40,844 nucleotides of DNA, from NCBI GenBank assembly GCA_001819395.1, contig MHMQ01000036.1, positions 1-40,844 on the forward strand, written 5' to 3'. A model generated the notes under the pieces. That model was given only the letters and a program-made list of their open reading frames with translations, made no database searches and was not told the origin of the DNA. A program made the position numbers and the translations under genes. Within the stretch, counting starts at the first letter, position 1. The number at the start of each line of letters is the position of its first letter. Shown in pieces: positions 18,328 through 27,366 of this stretch. The stretch comes from Candidatus Niyogibacteria bacterium RIFCSPLOWO2_01_FULL_45_48. Its GTDB lineage: Bacteria > Patescibacteriota > Minisyncoccia > HO2-45-28.

Positions 18328-19026
18328 ATGGAAAACGCACCCGAAAAACAATTTTCTGTCGGATGGACGCTTTTGCGCGTCGCCTCAATTTGGCTGATGT
18401 CCTACATCGGTTATTATGCCTTTTTGCCTGTTTTTGGATTCGGCTCCGGATACAACGGAAGTCCCGTTGCCATAACTGTTTATTATATTTTTTGGATTGT
18501 TGTTTCTTTAATAACATTCCGGCATATTTTTGAGGACTGGAGACCGATTGAAAATCGCTTAAACATTTTTTTGTTTTTGGCGGTTTCCTTTTTGGGGATG
18601 GCGATTTTTGCGGCTTATGCCATTCCGAACCTTCCGTCAATTGTGTGGACCGAGCCGTGGGCTCCGCCGGAGCTGATGGTTGCAAACTCCTGGTACTTTT
18701 TGCCTAAAGCCGCCGAAATTTTTTTACAGCAGCTGCTTATCGCCGCTCTGGTTCTGACGTTTTTTGAAAGAAATTACAGCATGCGTTCTATAACTTGGTG
18801 GTGCGTAATTTTATTCGGCGGGGCGCATTTCTTGCTTGCCTTTGGCGGGGTGCCCGCGGGGTATGTTATTCGTTTTACACTTTCCGCGGCCATTTTTGGG
18901 GCAATTTTTCCGCGCCTGATTTTGCGCGTCCCGAACGGTTTTGCGTATTCTTACACTCTCCACTGGGTCTATTACGCGATAACCATCGTTATGGCGCACA
19001 CCGTTTCGCCTTACGCTGTTTTTTGA
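18328..19026 (+). CDS. Multi-TM membrane protein, unknown
   Basis: 232-aa hydrophobic ORF directly after the previous gene. Confidence 0.7.
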   Translation: MENAPEKQFSVGWTLLRVASIWLMSYIGYYAFLPVFGFGSGYNGSPVAITVYYIFWIVVSLITFRHIFEDWRPIENRLNIFLFLAVSFLGMAIFAAYAIPNLPSIVWTEPWAPPELMVANSWYFLPKAAEIFLQQLLIAALVLTFFERNYSMRSITWWCVILFGGAHFLLAFGGVPAGYVIRFTLSAAIFGAIFPRLILRVPNGFAYSYTLHWVYYAITIVMAHTVSPYAVF

Positions 19027-19042
19027 CCTAAAAAACACATCT

Positions 19043-19060
19043 CTAATTCGAACGAATTAG
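19043..19060. promoter_or_regulatory. Dyad CTAATTCG-AA-CGAATTAG
   Basis: Perfect 8-bp arms upstream of the DUF167 gene; similar dyad at 19747. Confidence 0.45.
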
Positions 19061-19098
19061 AAAATAGATAAAACAACAAGCGAAGACAGATAAAAATT

Positions 19099-19317
19099 AT
19101 GTTAATTAAAGTAAAGGTTTTTGCCGGTTCAAAAAAAGAGGGGATTTTACAGAAGTCCGAAAATAGTTTTGAGATTCACGTGAAAGAAAAAGCTGAACGA
19201 GGCGAAGCCAACCGCGCGGTTACTCAAACCCTCGCGGAGTATTTAAAAATTTCGCCATCCAAAATACGAATAGTAAAAGGTGCCCGCAAGCCCAACAAGA
19301 TTTTTGAAATTCGTTAA
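19099..19317 (+). CDS. DUF167/YggU family protein
   Basis: VKVFAGSKKEGI...FEIHVKEKAERGEANRAVTQTLAEYLKISPSKIRIVKGARKPNKIFEI. Confidence 0.88.
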   Translation: MLIKVKVFAGSKKEGILQKSENSFEIHVKEKAERGEANRAVTQTLAEYLKISPSKIRIVKGARKPNKIFEIR

Positions 19318-19388
19318 GACTCTTGCGGGAGGAGGGTTATTGTGATAATTTGAAGGAGGATTTGGGTACGCGCGCAAAGGAGGGATTC

Positions 19389-19652
19389 ATGACGACAGAA
19401 GAATATGAAAACATGACTACCCATCAAGAAATAGTTTTGCTTGCGCTCGCAACTCTCATTTTGGCCCCCCTTCTTTCTGCCATAGACGCTATTTTGGCGC
19501 TGGTTGTCGGACTTATTTTAGGTCTTATCTTGGTTGTCGCCACGTGGTGGCTGGAAATGAGCGCGGGTTTTTACTGGGCCATTGCGGCATATATCATCTT
19601 CGCTCCCGTAATTTCTGTTTCCGCGGCGGAAGTTTTCCGCCTTAATGAATAA
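19389..19652 (+). CDS. Small membrane protein, unknown
   Basis: Strong SD AAAGGAGGG before ATG 19389; two to three TMs. Confidence 0.7.
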   Translation: MTTEEYENMTTHQEIVLLALATLILAPLLSAIDAILALVVGLILGLILVVATWWLEMSAGFYWAIAAYIIFAPVISVSAAEVFRLNE

Positions 19653-19697
19653 TTCTTAAATTCGCCGAATGGTTTTCAAAAAACCACAACTAATTAA

Positions 19698-19726
19698 CCG
19701 CCCCGCTCCCCGCGAGGCGGTTTTTT
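19698..19726 (+). terminator. Rho-independent terminator
   Basis: CCGCCCCGC-TCCCC-GCGAGGCGG-TTTTTT. Confidence 0.8.
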
Positions 19727-19746
19727 ATTTTTTCAATATACCCCAT

Positions 19747-19758
19747 ATTCGTACGAAT
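19747..19758. promoter_or_regulatory. Palindrome ATTCGTACGAAT
   Basis: 12-bp perfect palindrome, context similar to 19043-19060 element. Confidence 0.4.
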
Positions 19759-19879
19759 AAGAGAATAGTTATGATGCGGGGTTTTTTGTTTTTTGCGCCG
19801 GTTTATATCATTGATCTTGACTTTTTGCGCACATTAACTTATTATGGGCGCAGAAATGGGTTGGTGGAGGAGCCAAAAA

Positions 19880-20227
19880 ATGCGCGTGGAAAGTTTGGGC
19901 AGAAGGGCACTTTTTCTTATCCCGTCTATTAAAGTATATAACAGCAAATATTCAAAAACGCGGCGAGGCATTGCCAGAACCATCCATAATTTTTTGCTTG
20001 GCACTTTTGGCGGATACACCTGCGCTTCAGGAAACATTTACGGCTATTTTACTTCGGAATCCGCCGAATATGACGAGTTGAGAGAATTCAGAGTTGCTTT
20101 CAAGGAAGACGAGAGAAGGACCAAGGTGCCCAAACTTCAAGAATTTCTTGCGCGCATTTGCGAAGACATTGGCGAAGAGTGCATTTATCTTGAATGCGGC
20201 GAAGACGCGATGCTGGTGTATCCTTAA
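19880..20227 (+). CDS. Hypothetical protein
   Basis: ORF MRVESLGRRALFLIPSIKVYNSKYSKTRRG...; start may be 19844 or 19880; terminator follows. Confidence 0.6.
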   Translation: MRVESLGRRALFLIPSIKVYNSKYSKTRRGIARTIHNFLLGTFGGYTCASGNIYGYFTSESAEYDELREFRVAFKEDERRTKVPKLQEFLARICEDIGEECIYLECGEDAMLVYP

Positions 20228-20247
20228 GTTTGCGATTCTTTAGTTGC

Positions 20248-20277
20248 CGTCCCGCTTCCCGCGAGGCGGTTTTTTTA
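20248..20277 (+). terminator. Rho-independent terminator, near-identical to that at 19698
   Basis: CCGTCCCGC-TTCCC-GCGAGGCGG-TTTTTTT. Confidence 0.8.
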
Positions 20278-20293
20278 TTAGAATTAAATCGTT

Positions 20294-21436
20294 ATGGAAC
20301 CGCTGGCTTCAAAGATTAGGCCCAAAACCTTGCGTGAATTCGTTGGGCAGGCGCACTTGGTGGGCAAGGGAAAGCCGATTTACGAGGCGGTAAAAAAACG
20401 TCACCTCTTTTCATTTATATTGTGGGGGCCGCCGGGAGTCGGAAAAACTACCCTTGCTAAGATTTACGCCAAAAATTTGGATGCCGAGCTTCACGAACTT
20501 TCGGCGGTGTCTGCCGGAAAGGACGATGTAAAAGAAATTCTGGGAACGAAGCAGGGAAAACTCGGCGAAAAATCAAAAATTCTTTTTCTTGACGAAATCC
20601 ATCGCTTCAACAAAGCCCAGCAGGATTTTTTATTGCCTTTCGTTGAGTCGGGCCGGCTTACTTTAATAGGAGCCACGACCGAAAATCCGAGTTTTGAAGT
20701 AATCCCGGCGCTTTTGTCTAGATGCCGCGTTTTTGTTCTGAACGAATTTAGCGAAAAAGAGATGGAGAAAATTATCTCACGAACAGGTTTTAAAATAGAA
20801 AAAATATCAAAAGATTGGCTAATTGCTATGGCCAACGGAGATGCTCGCCAAGCTCTAAATTTACTTGAAGCGACCGACAATTTATACGGTAAAATTACTT
20901 TAGATACGTTAAAAGACGCGCTTCAATCAAAACATTTACGATACGATAAAAAGGGGGAAGAGCATTACAACACCACAAGCGCGTTTATAAAAAGCATGAG
21001 AGCAAGCCAGCCGGATGCCGCTCTTTATTATCTTGCGCGAATGGTGGAAGCGGGCGAAGACCCGAAATTTATCGCGCGAAGAATGGTAATTTTTGCGTCC
21101 GAAGACATCGGGCTTGCGCAACCTACGGCGTTAGTTGTCGCAAACGAAGTTTTTCGGGCGGTAGAAACTATCGGGCTTCCGGAATGCGCCATTAACTTGG
21201 CGCACGGCGTTGCATATCTTTCGCAATGCAAAAAAGACCGAAGGGCTTACGACGGGCTTATGTCAGCAATGAAAGACGCAAAAGATCACGGAAATCTGCC
21301 AATCCCTTTAAAAATCCGAAACGCCCCGACAAAACTTATGAAAGATTTAAACTACGGCGAAGGATATGCTAAGTATGATAAGGATGACTATATGCCCGAC
21401 AAACTCAAAGGCAGGAGGTATCTTAGAGATAAGTAG
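20294..21436 (+). CDS. rarA: Replication-associated recombination protein A (MgsA/RarA-like AAA ATPase)
   Basis: [64 protein letters not shown]. Confidence 0.93.
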   Translation: MEPLASKIRPKTLREFVGQAHLVGKGKPIYEAVKKRHLFSFILWGPPGVGKTTLAKIYAKNLDAELHELSAVSAGKDDVKEILGTKQGKLGEKSKILFLDEIHRFNKAQQDFLLPFVESGRLTLIGATTENPSFEVIPALLSRCRVFVLNEFSEKEMEKIISRTGFKIEKISKDWLIAMANGDARQALNLLEATDNLYGKITLDTLKDALQSKHLRYDKKGEEHYNTTSAFIKSMRASQPDAALYYLARMVEAGEDPKFIARRMVIFASEDIGLAQPTALVVANEVFRAVETIGLPECAINLAHGVAYLSQCKKDRRAYDGLMSAMKDAKDHGNLPIPLKIRNAPTKLMKDLNYGEGYAKYDKDDYMPDKLKGRRYLRDK

Positions 21437-21477
21437 GTGTTGCCAATAATTTTTTCAGGAGTATAATATGAATATAC

Positions 21478-21858
21478 ATGAATTCTGTTTTGGCTAAATT
21501 GCTTTTAATCGGCTTCATCGCAATCGCGGTTTTCGGTTTTTTGGCTATGGGACACAGTTTCGGGGAATGGTGTCTGGCGTCAGCGGCCAATCGTTCGGCT
21601 TGTCCGGCCGGCATAGGCGGGGCGGTTTCTTTTTACGCCAACGCTTTTAAGAGTTTTTCTTTGGCCGTCTTTGCCGTGGCGGGCACGGTTTTGCTTGTTG
21701 CCGTTTTTGAAGCAATATCTCGGTTTACGATCGTTTCTCTTTTACCGAACCTTTCCCAAGTAAATTTTTATCATCACCCAGAATTTTTTAAATCCTTTTC
21801 TGAAACGCGCGCGCTTCGCTGGCTTTCTCTTCACGAAAACAGCCCCACATCCGCGTAA
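21478..21858 (+). CDS. Membrane protein, unknown
   Basis: 126-aa ORF with two TMs; TTGCCA-N16-TATAAT upstream. Confidence 0.6.
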   Translation: MNSVLAKLLLIGFIAIAVFGFLAMGHSFGEWCLASAANRSACPAGIGGAVSFYANAFKSFSLAVFAVAGTVLLVAVFEAISRFTIVSLLPNLSQVNFYHHPEFFKSFSETRALRWLSLHENSPTSA

Positions 21859-21950
21859 AGCCGTGATATAAAAACGCCAGTCGGGCGGTTTTTGTGTCGC
21901 GGTTCCCTAACCCCTCAAAAGGGTTATTTTTATTTTTTACTTCTTAAAAT

Positions 21951-22439
21951 ATGCAAAAAATTATTTTAACTTTAGCTGTAGCAATTTTGATTGCCGGGGG
22001 ATTGTGGGGGTTGAAATACGCGCAGCCGCAAAAAAGCGAGACGCTTTCGGCCTCGGCCGGACTTCTGAAGCTTGATGAAGAAATATATGACTTCGGTTCA
22101 ATCTCAATGGCGAAAGGCAAAGTAAATCATAAATTCAAAATTACCAATTCCGGAACCGATCCGCTTAAGGTGGAAAAAATTTATACTTCCTGCATGTGCA
22201 CGGAGGCGACGCTGATTTTGGGCGGGAAGAGTTACGGGCCTTACGGAATGCCCGGGCATGGGTTTGTGCCAAGAGCCGATCAAACATTAGCACCAAACGA
22301 AGAAGCCGAGATTCTTGTTGAATTTGACCCCGCTGCGCACGGCCCGGCCGGCGTCGGATATATTGAAAGGGCGGTTATAATTGAGGACGATTCGGGTCCG
22401 ATTGCCGACTTTATGATTAAGACAACCGTAACCCCGTAA
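21951..22439 (+). CDS. DUF1573 domain protein, exported/anchored
   Basis: N-term signal anchor; YDFGSISMAKGKVNHKFKITNSGTDPLKVEKIYTSCMCTEA. Confidence 0.85.
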   Translation: MQKIILTLAVAILIAGGLWGLKYAQPQKSETLSASAGLLKLDEEIYDFGSISMAKGKVNHKFKITNSGTDPLKVEKIYTSCMCTEATLILGGKSYGPYGMPGHGFVPRADQTLAPNEEAEILVEFDPAAHGPAGVGYIERAVIIEDDSGPIADFMIKTTVTP

Positions 22440-22444
22440 AAATT

Positions 22445-23227
22445 ATGAACCCCAGACTTGTTTTTTTGGTTGTTCTGGCTATTTTATTTACCGGCGTGAT
22501 TGTGTTTTTCAGATTCGGAGGCACGGGAACGGAAATTTTGTGGAATCTGTCTGATGGCGGGAAGTGGATGTTGCCTTTGGTTGGAATCGCGGCTCTGATT
22601 GACTCAATCAATCCTTGTGCCTTCTCGATTCTTTTGCTGACCATCGCTTTTCTTTTCACTCTTGGCCAGATGCGCTCAGGCATTCTTCGCATAGGCGGTT
22701 CTTACATTCTCGGAGTATTCGTGATTTATGTTTTGATCGGCCTTGGAATTTTACAGGCGTTGCACTTATTCAATACCCCGCATTTTATGGCTAAGGTGGG
22801 CGCGAGCTTATTGATAGCTTTCGGCGCGATAAACGTTATTAACGAATTTTTCCCGTCCTTTCCGATTAAACTTCGTGTGCCCCACGCGGCGCATAGAAAA
22901 ATCGCCGAACTTATGGAAAAGGCATCTATGCCCACCGCGTTTTTTCTTGGTGTGCTTGTGGGCCTTTGCGAATTTCCCTGCACCGGCGGGCCATATCTTA
23001 TGGTTTTAGGGCTTTTGCATGACCAAGCGACTTATTTGAAGGGGCTGGGTTATCTTTTGCTTTATAATCTTATTTTCGTTTTGCCTCTTATAATAATTCT
23101 TTTTATCGCAAGCGAAGAAAAGTTGCTGGCAAAAGTCAGAGAGTGGCAGTTGCGCGAGAACAGGCTTATGAGATACGGCGGGGGAATAGCCATGATTTTG
23201 CTGGGCGTAATAATTTTCTTTCTCTAA
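22445..23227 (+). CDS. CcdA/DsbD-like transmembrane thiol reductase (1)
   Basis: IDSINPCAFSILLLTIAFLFTLG ... GVLVGLCEFPCTGGPYLMVLGLL: paired conserved Cys of the CcdA family. Confidence 0.9.
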   Translation: MNPRLVFLVVLAILFTGVIVFFRFGGTGTEILWNLSDGGKWMLPLVGIAALIDSINPCAFSILLLTIAFLFTLGQMRSGILRIGGSYILGVFVIYVLIGLGILQALHLFNTPHFMAKVGASLLIAFGAINVINEFFPSFPIKLRVPHAAHRKIAELMEKASMPTAFFLGVLVGLCEFPCTGGPYLMVLGLLHDQATYLKGLGYLLLYNLIFVLPLIIILFIASEEKLLAKVREWQLRENRLMRYGGGIAMILLGVIIFFL

Positions 23228-23231
23228 CAAT

Positions 23232-23696
23232 ATGGACATTATTATTGCTTTGATTCTGGTCGCGATAATCACCATAAGCGTTAAAGCCGTAAGCCGTTTT
23301 TTGCCGTTTTCGGTTTGCGCGATTTGTATGGGAGTTTCCGGAGCGTGGGTTTTGTTGTCGCTTGCGATTTTAACTGGTGTCGTGCCGTCGAATCTTTATC
23401 TGGACGTGATTACACTTTTGATGGGCGGGACGGTTGTGGGGATTGCGTATCAGGCAGAAAAAAAATTCGGGTGGCGAGGCGAGAAGGCGTTTTGGTCTAA
23501 GTTTGCCGTTATCGTTGCTGGATTTTACGCGGCCCACGTCGCTGTAGGCGGTTTGAGTTGGACTGTGTTCGCGATTGAGTTGTTTGTGCTGGTGATTCTT
23601 GCTTATCTGTTTTTCATCAGGCAAGATGGCGCGAATTTAAAATCGCATTCGGCGAAGGTCGAAAAATTGGAAAAAGAATTAGAAAATTGCTGTTAA
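23232..23696 (+). CDS. Membrane protein with intramembrane CxxC and C-terminal CC
   Basis: FLPFSVCAICMGVSGAWVLLSLAIL...EKELENCC. Confidence 0.75.
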   Translation: MDIIIALILVAIITISVKAVSRFLPFSVCAICMGVSGAWVLLSLAILTGVVPSNLYLDVITLLMGGTVVGIAYQAEKKFGWRGEKAFWSKFAVIVAGFYAAHVAVGGLSWTVFAIELFVLVILAYLFFIRQDGANLKSHSAKVEKLEKELENCC

Positions 23697-23718
23697 TAGT
23701 GAGCGTAGTCGAACTATA
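23697..23718. repeat. Dispersed repeat, reverse orientation (CTATAGTTCGACTACGCTCACTA on minus)
   Basis: TTCGACnnnGCTCA core; abuts the start codon at 23721. Confidence 0.5.
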
Positions 23719-23720
23719 GT

Positions 23721-24086
23721 ATGAAAAAAAATTATTGGATTTACGCTGTCGTTCTTGCCGTAGTCGCTATCCCAGTCTATTTTTTCTGGCCAAAGGACGA
23801 AGTAAGTGGAAAACATGACGACTTCGCGCAATGCCTTACGGACAGAGGCGTCATAATGTACGGAGCTTACTGGTGTCCGCATTGCCAAAATGAGAAAAAG
23901 GCGTTCGGCGATTCGTTTAGATTCGTAAATTATGTTGAGTGCACCCAGGAAACAGGAAAATGTCTTGTCGAAAAAATTAACGGCTATCCGACTTGGATTT
24001 TCAAGGACGGCCGCAGATTTGAAGGCGAGATGGGGCTTAAAAGATTATCTGAAGCAAGCGGATGTTTATTGGAGGATAAAAAATAA
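23721..24086 (+). CDS. Membrane-anchored VKOR-type thioredoxin-like protein
   Basis: FAQCLTDRGVIMYGAYWCPHCQNEKKAFGDSFRFVNYVEC. Confidence 0.9.
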   Translation: MKKNYWIYAVVLAVVAIPVYFFWPKDEVSGKHDDFAQCLTDRGVIMYGAYWCPHCQNEKKAFGDSFRFVNYVECTQETGKCLVEKINGYPTWIFKDGRRFEGEMGLKRLSEASGCLLEDKK

Positions 24087-24091
24087 AAATT

Positions 24092-24886
24092 ATGGACACA
24101 AAAAATTATTTTAATTTGCCGGTGGCCATGGTCATAAGCTCCTTAATTCTGGGCGGGGCGTGGATTTATACCCAAAGTCCGATATCTGGAGGGAACACGG
24201 CCGGTCTTCTGAGTCAGACGCACGAGCAAAGCGGAATCGTGCTTCCTGTGAAATGGGGGGATTTGGGAGCGAAAATAATAAGCGTCGGCGTGATTGACGC
24301 CGAAAAATTTGAAGCGCTTTACGCCGGTCGTGGCGGTTTGGATGAAGAAATACGTAAACTTCTTTACGATGAAAATAACGGTAATCTTAAAATTACGGCC
24401 GAAAACTCCGGCGCGGTTTTAAACTTGCTTTGGGCTTTGGGTCTTGGCAACAGAAATGATATTTTAATTTATGGACCGATGACGACTTACGACGGCAAAA
24501 ATCCGGCTTCGGTAGAAGAAATGTTGGCCAAGGCTTCTGGATTTGCTTCAACTGGAGGCTGGACCCTGGCCAAAGGGCACGCGATGGAACACTACTCGAG
24601 ACACCCTTTTGTGATTCTTAACGAAGAACAACAGGAATTGGTTGAGCGTGTGAGCAAAAATGTTTATAGGCCCTGTTGCAGTAATTCAACATATTTTCCG
24701 GATTGCAATCATGGCATGGCCATGCTTGGACTTTTGGAGTTAATGGCCTCGCAGGGCTCTTCAGAAAAAGAAATGTACGATTTTGCCGAAAAGGTCAATG
24801 CAGTGTGGTTCCCGGAGCTTCAGAGTTCCGGATGCGATATTGGCGCAGGTGTTCCACAAACTCAACCAAGCGGTTGCGCTATCTGA
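24092..24886 (+). CDS. Anchored Cys/His-rich protein, unknown
   Basis: N-term TM; YRPCCSNSTYFPDCNHGMAMLGLLELMASQG; tail SSGCDIGAGVPQTQPSGCAI. Confidence 0.75.
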   Translation: MDTKNYFNLPVAMVISSLILGGAWIYTQSPISGGNTAGLLSQTHEQSGIVLPVKWGDLGAKIISVGVIDAEKFEALYAGRGGLDEEIRKLLYDENNGNLKITAENSGAVLNLLWALGLGNRNDILIYGPMTTYDGKNPASVEEMLAKASGFASTGGWTLAKGHAMEHYSRHPFVILNEEQQELVERVSKNVYRPCCSNSTYFPDCNHGMAMLGLLELMASQGSSEKEMYDFAEKVNAVWFPELQSSGCDIGAGVPQTQPSGCAI

Positions 24887-24898
24887 TATAATAAAGTT

Positions 24899-26935
24899 AT
24901 GGAAAATAAAAAAATTTACACTTGCCCGATGCATCCGGAAATAAGACAGGATATGCCCGGGATGTGTCCGGAATGCGGAATGAGCCTTGTTAAGGCAATA
25001 ACCAAACATCAAGATGCAATAACCAAACATCAAGATGCAATAACCAAACAAGAAATGAATGATAAGCATGCCGGGCACAGCACGCAGGCGTTTTTGCGCA
25101 AATTTTGGGTGAGTTTGGTGCTTTCCGTTCCGGTTGTTCTTTATTCCAAAATACTTTTTGAGCTTTTCGGGTGGTCCGCGCCCCCGTTTTACGGGTCGGC
25201 TTATGTTCCGGCGGTTTTGGGTTCAATTATATTTTTCTACGGCGGATGGGTTTTTTTGGCAAGCGCTTACCGCGAACTTAAAGCGCGCCTTCCCGGAATG
25301 ATGACCTTGATAGCCGTCGCCATAGGCGCGGCTTACATTTATAGTATTTATGTCGTTTTGGCCGGTAGAGCGGAAGAAGGACTTTTTTGGGAGCTTTCCA
25401 CGCTGATAGCCGTTATGCTTTTGGGCCATTGGGTTGAGATGAGAGCGGTTTCGGGCGCGCAAGGAGCCTTACGAGAATTATCAAAACTTATTCCCGACGA
25501 AGCGGAGGTCATAAAAAACGGCGAGCCTCAAAAAGTCAGGATTCAGGAAATAAAAGAGGGAGATGTAGTTTTTGTTCGTCCCGGCGCGAGAATTCCCGCG
25601 GACGGAGTTGTGATTGAAGGAAAATCGGAGGTGAACGAATCAATGATTACCGGAGAATCGGCGCCTGTTGCGAAAGCCGTTGGTTCAGAAGTCATTGCGG
25701 GCACTATTAATAGCGACGGCGCGCTTAAAGTTAAAGTAACCAAAATAGGCGAGCATACTTTTTTGGCTGGCATCATGCGTTTGGTGCGCGAAGCCCAGGC
25801 GTCTAAATCCCGACTACAGATTCTCTCGGATCGCGCCGCTTATTTTCTCACACTTATCGCCATAAGCGCCGGAGGCGCGGCGTTCGTGTTCTGGCTTTAT
25901 AGGTCCGGTTTCGGATTTGCGATTGAGCGCGCGGTTGCCGTTTTGGTTATTGCCTGTCCGCACGCCCTAGGCCTTGCTGTTCCTTTGGTTGCCTCAATTT
26001 CTACGACCCTTGCCGCAAAATCCGGATTTTTGGTTAAACAGCGTTTAGCGCTTGAGCTCGCCAGAAAAATTAACATAGTTCTTTTTGATAAAACCGGAAC
26101 TTTAACAGAGGGCGCATTCGGCGTGGTCTCATTTTCTTCTGATGAAACATTAATGCTCGCAGCGTCGGTTGATGCTAATTCTGAACACCCGGTTGCGCGC
26201 GGGGTTGTTGAGGAAGCGAAAAAACGAGGCTTTGAGATTGCGACTACACGGTCTTATAAACGCATCCCGGGAGTGGGCGGAGAGGCGGAAGTTGGCGGAA
26301 GAAAAATTTTTGTCGGTCATCGCGGAGGACCCGAAATTGTTGTGGAGGCGGACGGCAAAAAAATTGGCGTTATTAAAGTTGCTGACAAAATCCGCTCGGA
26401 GGCAAAATTTGCCGTCGGCAAGTTAAAAGAAATGGGCATAAAAGTCGCTATGGTTACGGGGGATTCGGAAGATGTGGCCAAAGAAGTCGCGCTGGAGCTC
26501 GGTATAGACGAATATTTCGCGAGAGTTTTACCGGGCGAAAAATCCGAGAAAGTAAAAGTTTTGCAGGAAAAAGGCCTTAAGGTCGCCATGGTCGGCGATG
26601 GAATAAACGATGCGCCGGCTTTGACACAGGCCGATCTTGGAATTGCCATCGGCGCCGGAACGAATGTTGCGATTGAATCGGCAGGCATAATACTTGTGCG
26701 AAATGATCCAAGAGATATTCCTAAAATAATAAACCTTTCGCGTCTTACCTACAGCAAAATGATTCAGAACCTTTTTTGGGCCACGGGTTATAATGTGGTT
26801 GCGATTCCACTTGCCGCGGGCGCTCTGGTCTTTCAGGGCATACTTTTACAGCCGGCGCTTGCCGCCGCCCTCATGTCGCTATCCACAATTATCGTTGCTT
26901 TTAACGCGGTTTTAATGCGCCGGAAAAAGATATAG
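24899..26935 (+). CDS. Heavy-metal P1B-type ATPase, CopB-like (CPH motif)
   Basis: N-term YTCPMHPEIRQDMPGMCPECGMSL, TM motif IACPHALGLAVPL, DKTGTLTEG, GDGINDAPAL. Confidence 0.93.
   Translation: MENKKIYTCPMHPEIRQDMPGMCPECGMSLVKAITKHQDAITKHQDAITKQEMNDKHAGHSTQAFLRKFWVSLVLSVPVVLYSKILFELFGWSAPPFYGSAYVPAVLGSIIFFYGGWVFLASAYRELKARLPGMMTLIAVAIGAAYIYSIYVVLAGRAEEGLFWELSTLIAVMLLGHWVEMRAVSGAQGALRELSKLIPDEAEVIKNGEPQKVRIQEIKEGDVVFVRPGARIPADGVVIEGKSEVNESMITGESAPVAKAVGSEVIAGTINSDGALKVKVTKIGEHTFLAGIMRLVREAQASKSRLQILSDRAAYFLTLIAISAGGAAFVFWLYRSGFGFAIERAVAVLVIACPHALGLAVPLVASISTTLAAKSGFLVKQRLALELARKINIVLFDKTGTLTEGAFGVVSFSSDETLMLAASVDANSEHPVARGVVEEAKKRGFEIATTRSYKRIPGVGGEAEVGGRKIFVGHRGGPEIVVEADGKKIGVIKVADKIRSEAKFAVGKLKEMGIKVAMVTGDSEDVAKEVALELGIDEYFARVLPGEKSEKVKVLQEKGLKVAMVGDGINDAPALTQADLGIAIGAGTNVAIESAGIILVRNDPRDIPKIINLSRLTYSKMIQNLFWATGYNVVAIPLAAGALVFQGILLQPALAAALMSLSTIIVAFNAVLMRRKKI
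24995..25057 (+). repeat. 21-nt tandem repeat, two exact copies plus one diverged (ITKHQDA linker)
   Basis: GCAATAACCAAACATCAAGAT at 24995 and 25016; third copy diverges from ~25050. Confidence 0.9.
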
Positions 26936-26975
26936 AATATAATTAAAGGTCTAATTATTAAAATCAGTAAAAATT

Positions 26976-27356
26976 ATGAATACTAAACTTATAGAATGGG
27001 TTTTAAGAATAGCGGTTGCCGGAGAATTTTTGGGACACGGTGTTTTTGCCGTTCAGGGCAAGCCGGCGTGGATTGAGTGGTTTGGTATTTTTGGCGTTGT
27101 TGACGCGGAGCTGGCTACGCGCCTGTTGTTTTTTATTGGTATTTTGGATATTACTCTTGCGATTTTGGTTTTAATCAAACCTATCAGAATCGCGCTTCTG
27201 TGGATGGTGTTTTGGGGTTTTTGGACTGCACTTTTGCGTCCCATTGTCGGCGAGCCGATTTGGGATTTTGTGGAACGTTCGGCTAATTGGGGCGCGCCTT
27301 TGGCGCTTTTGCTCCTGGTCGGCTGGCCGAAAACAATTAAAGATTGGTTTAGATAA
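26976..27356 (+). CDS. DoxX-like membrane protein
   Basis: LRIAVAGEFLGHGVFAVQGKPAWIEWF... four-TM DoxX-like pattern. Confidence 0.65.
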   Translation: MNTKLIEWVLRIAVAGEFLGHGVFAVQGKPAWIEWFGIFGVVDAELATRLLFFIGILDITLAILVLIKPIRIALLWMVFWGFWTALLRPIVGEPIWDFVERSANWGAPLALLLLVGWPKTIKDWFR

Positions 27357-27366
27357 ATAAAAATTT

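Noticed and set aside
19669-19932. 87-aa ORF downstream of the small membrane protein
   Set aside because: Spans a terminator and a palindrome; translation has no coherent domain; the 19880 ORF is the better gene
21468-21497. 9-codon ORF MNIHEFCFG overlapping the 21478 gene, with SD-like CAGGAG
   Set aside because: The TATAAT at 21462-21467 overlaps this region, so the transcript probably starts after this ATG; too short to support
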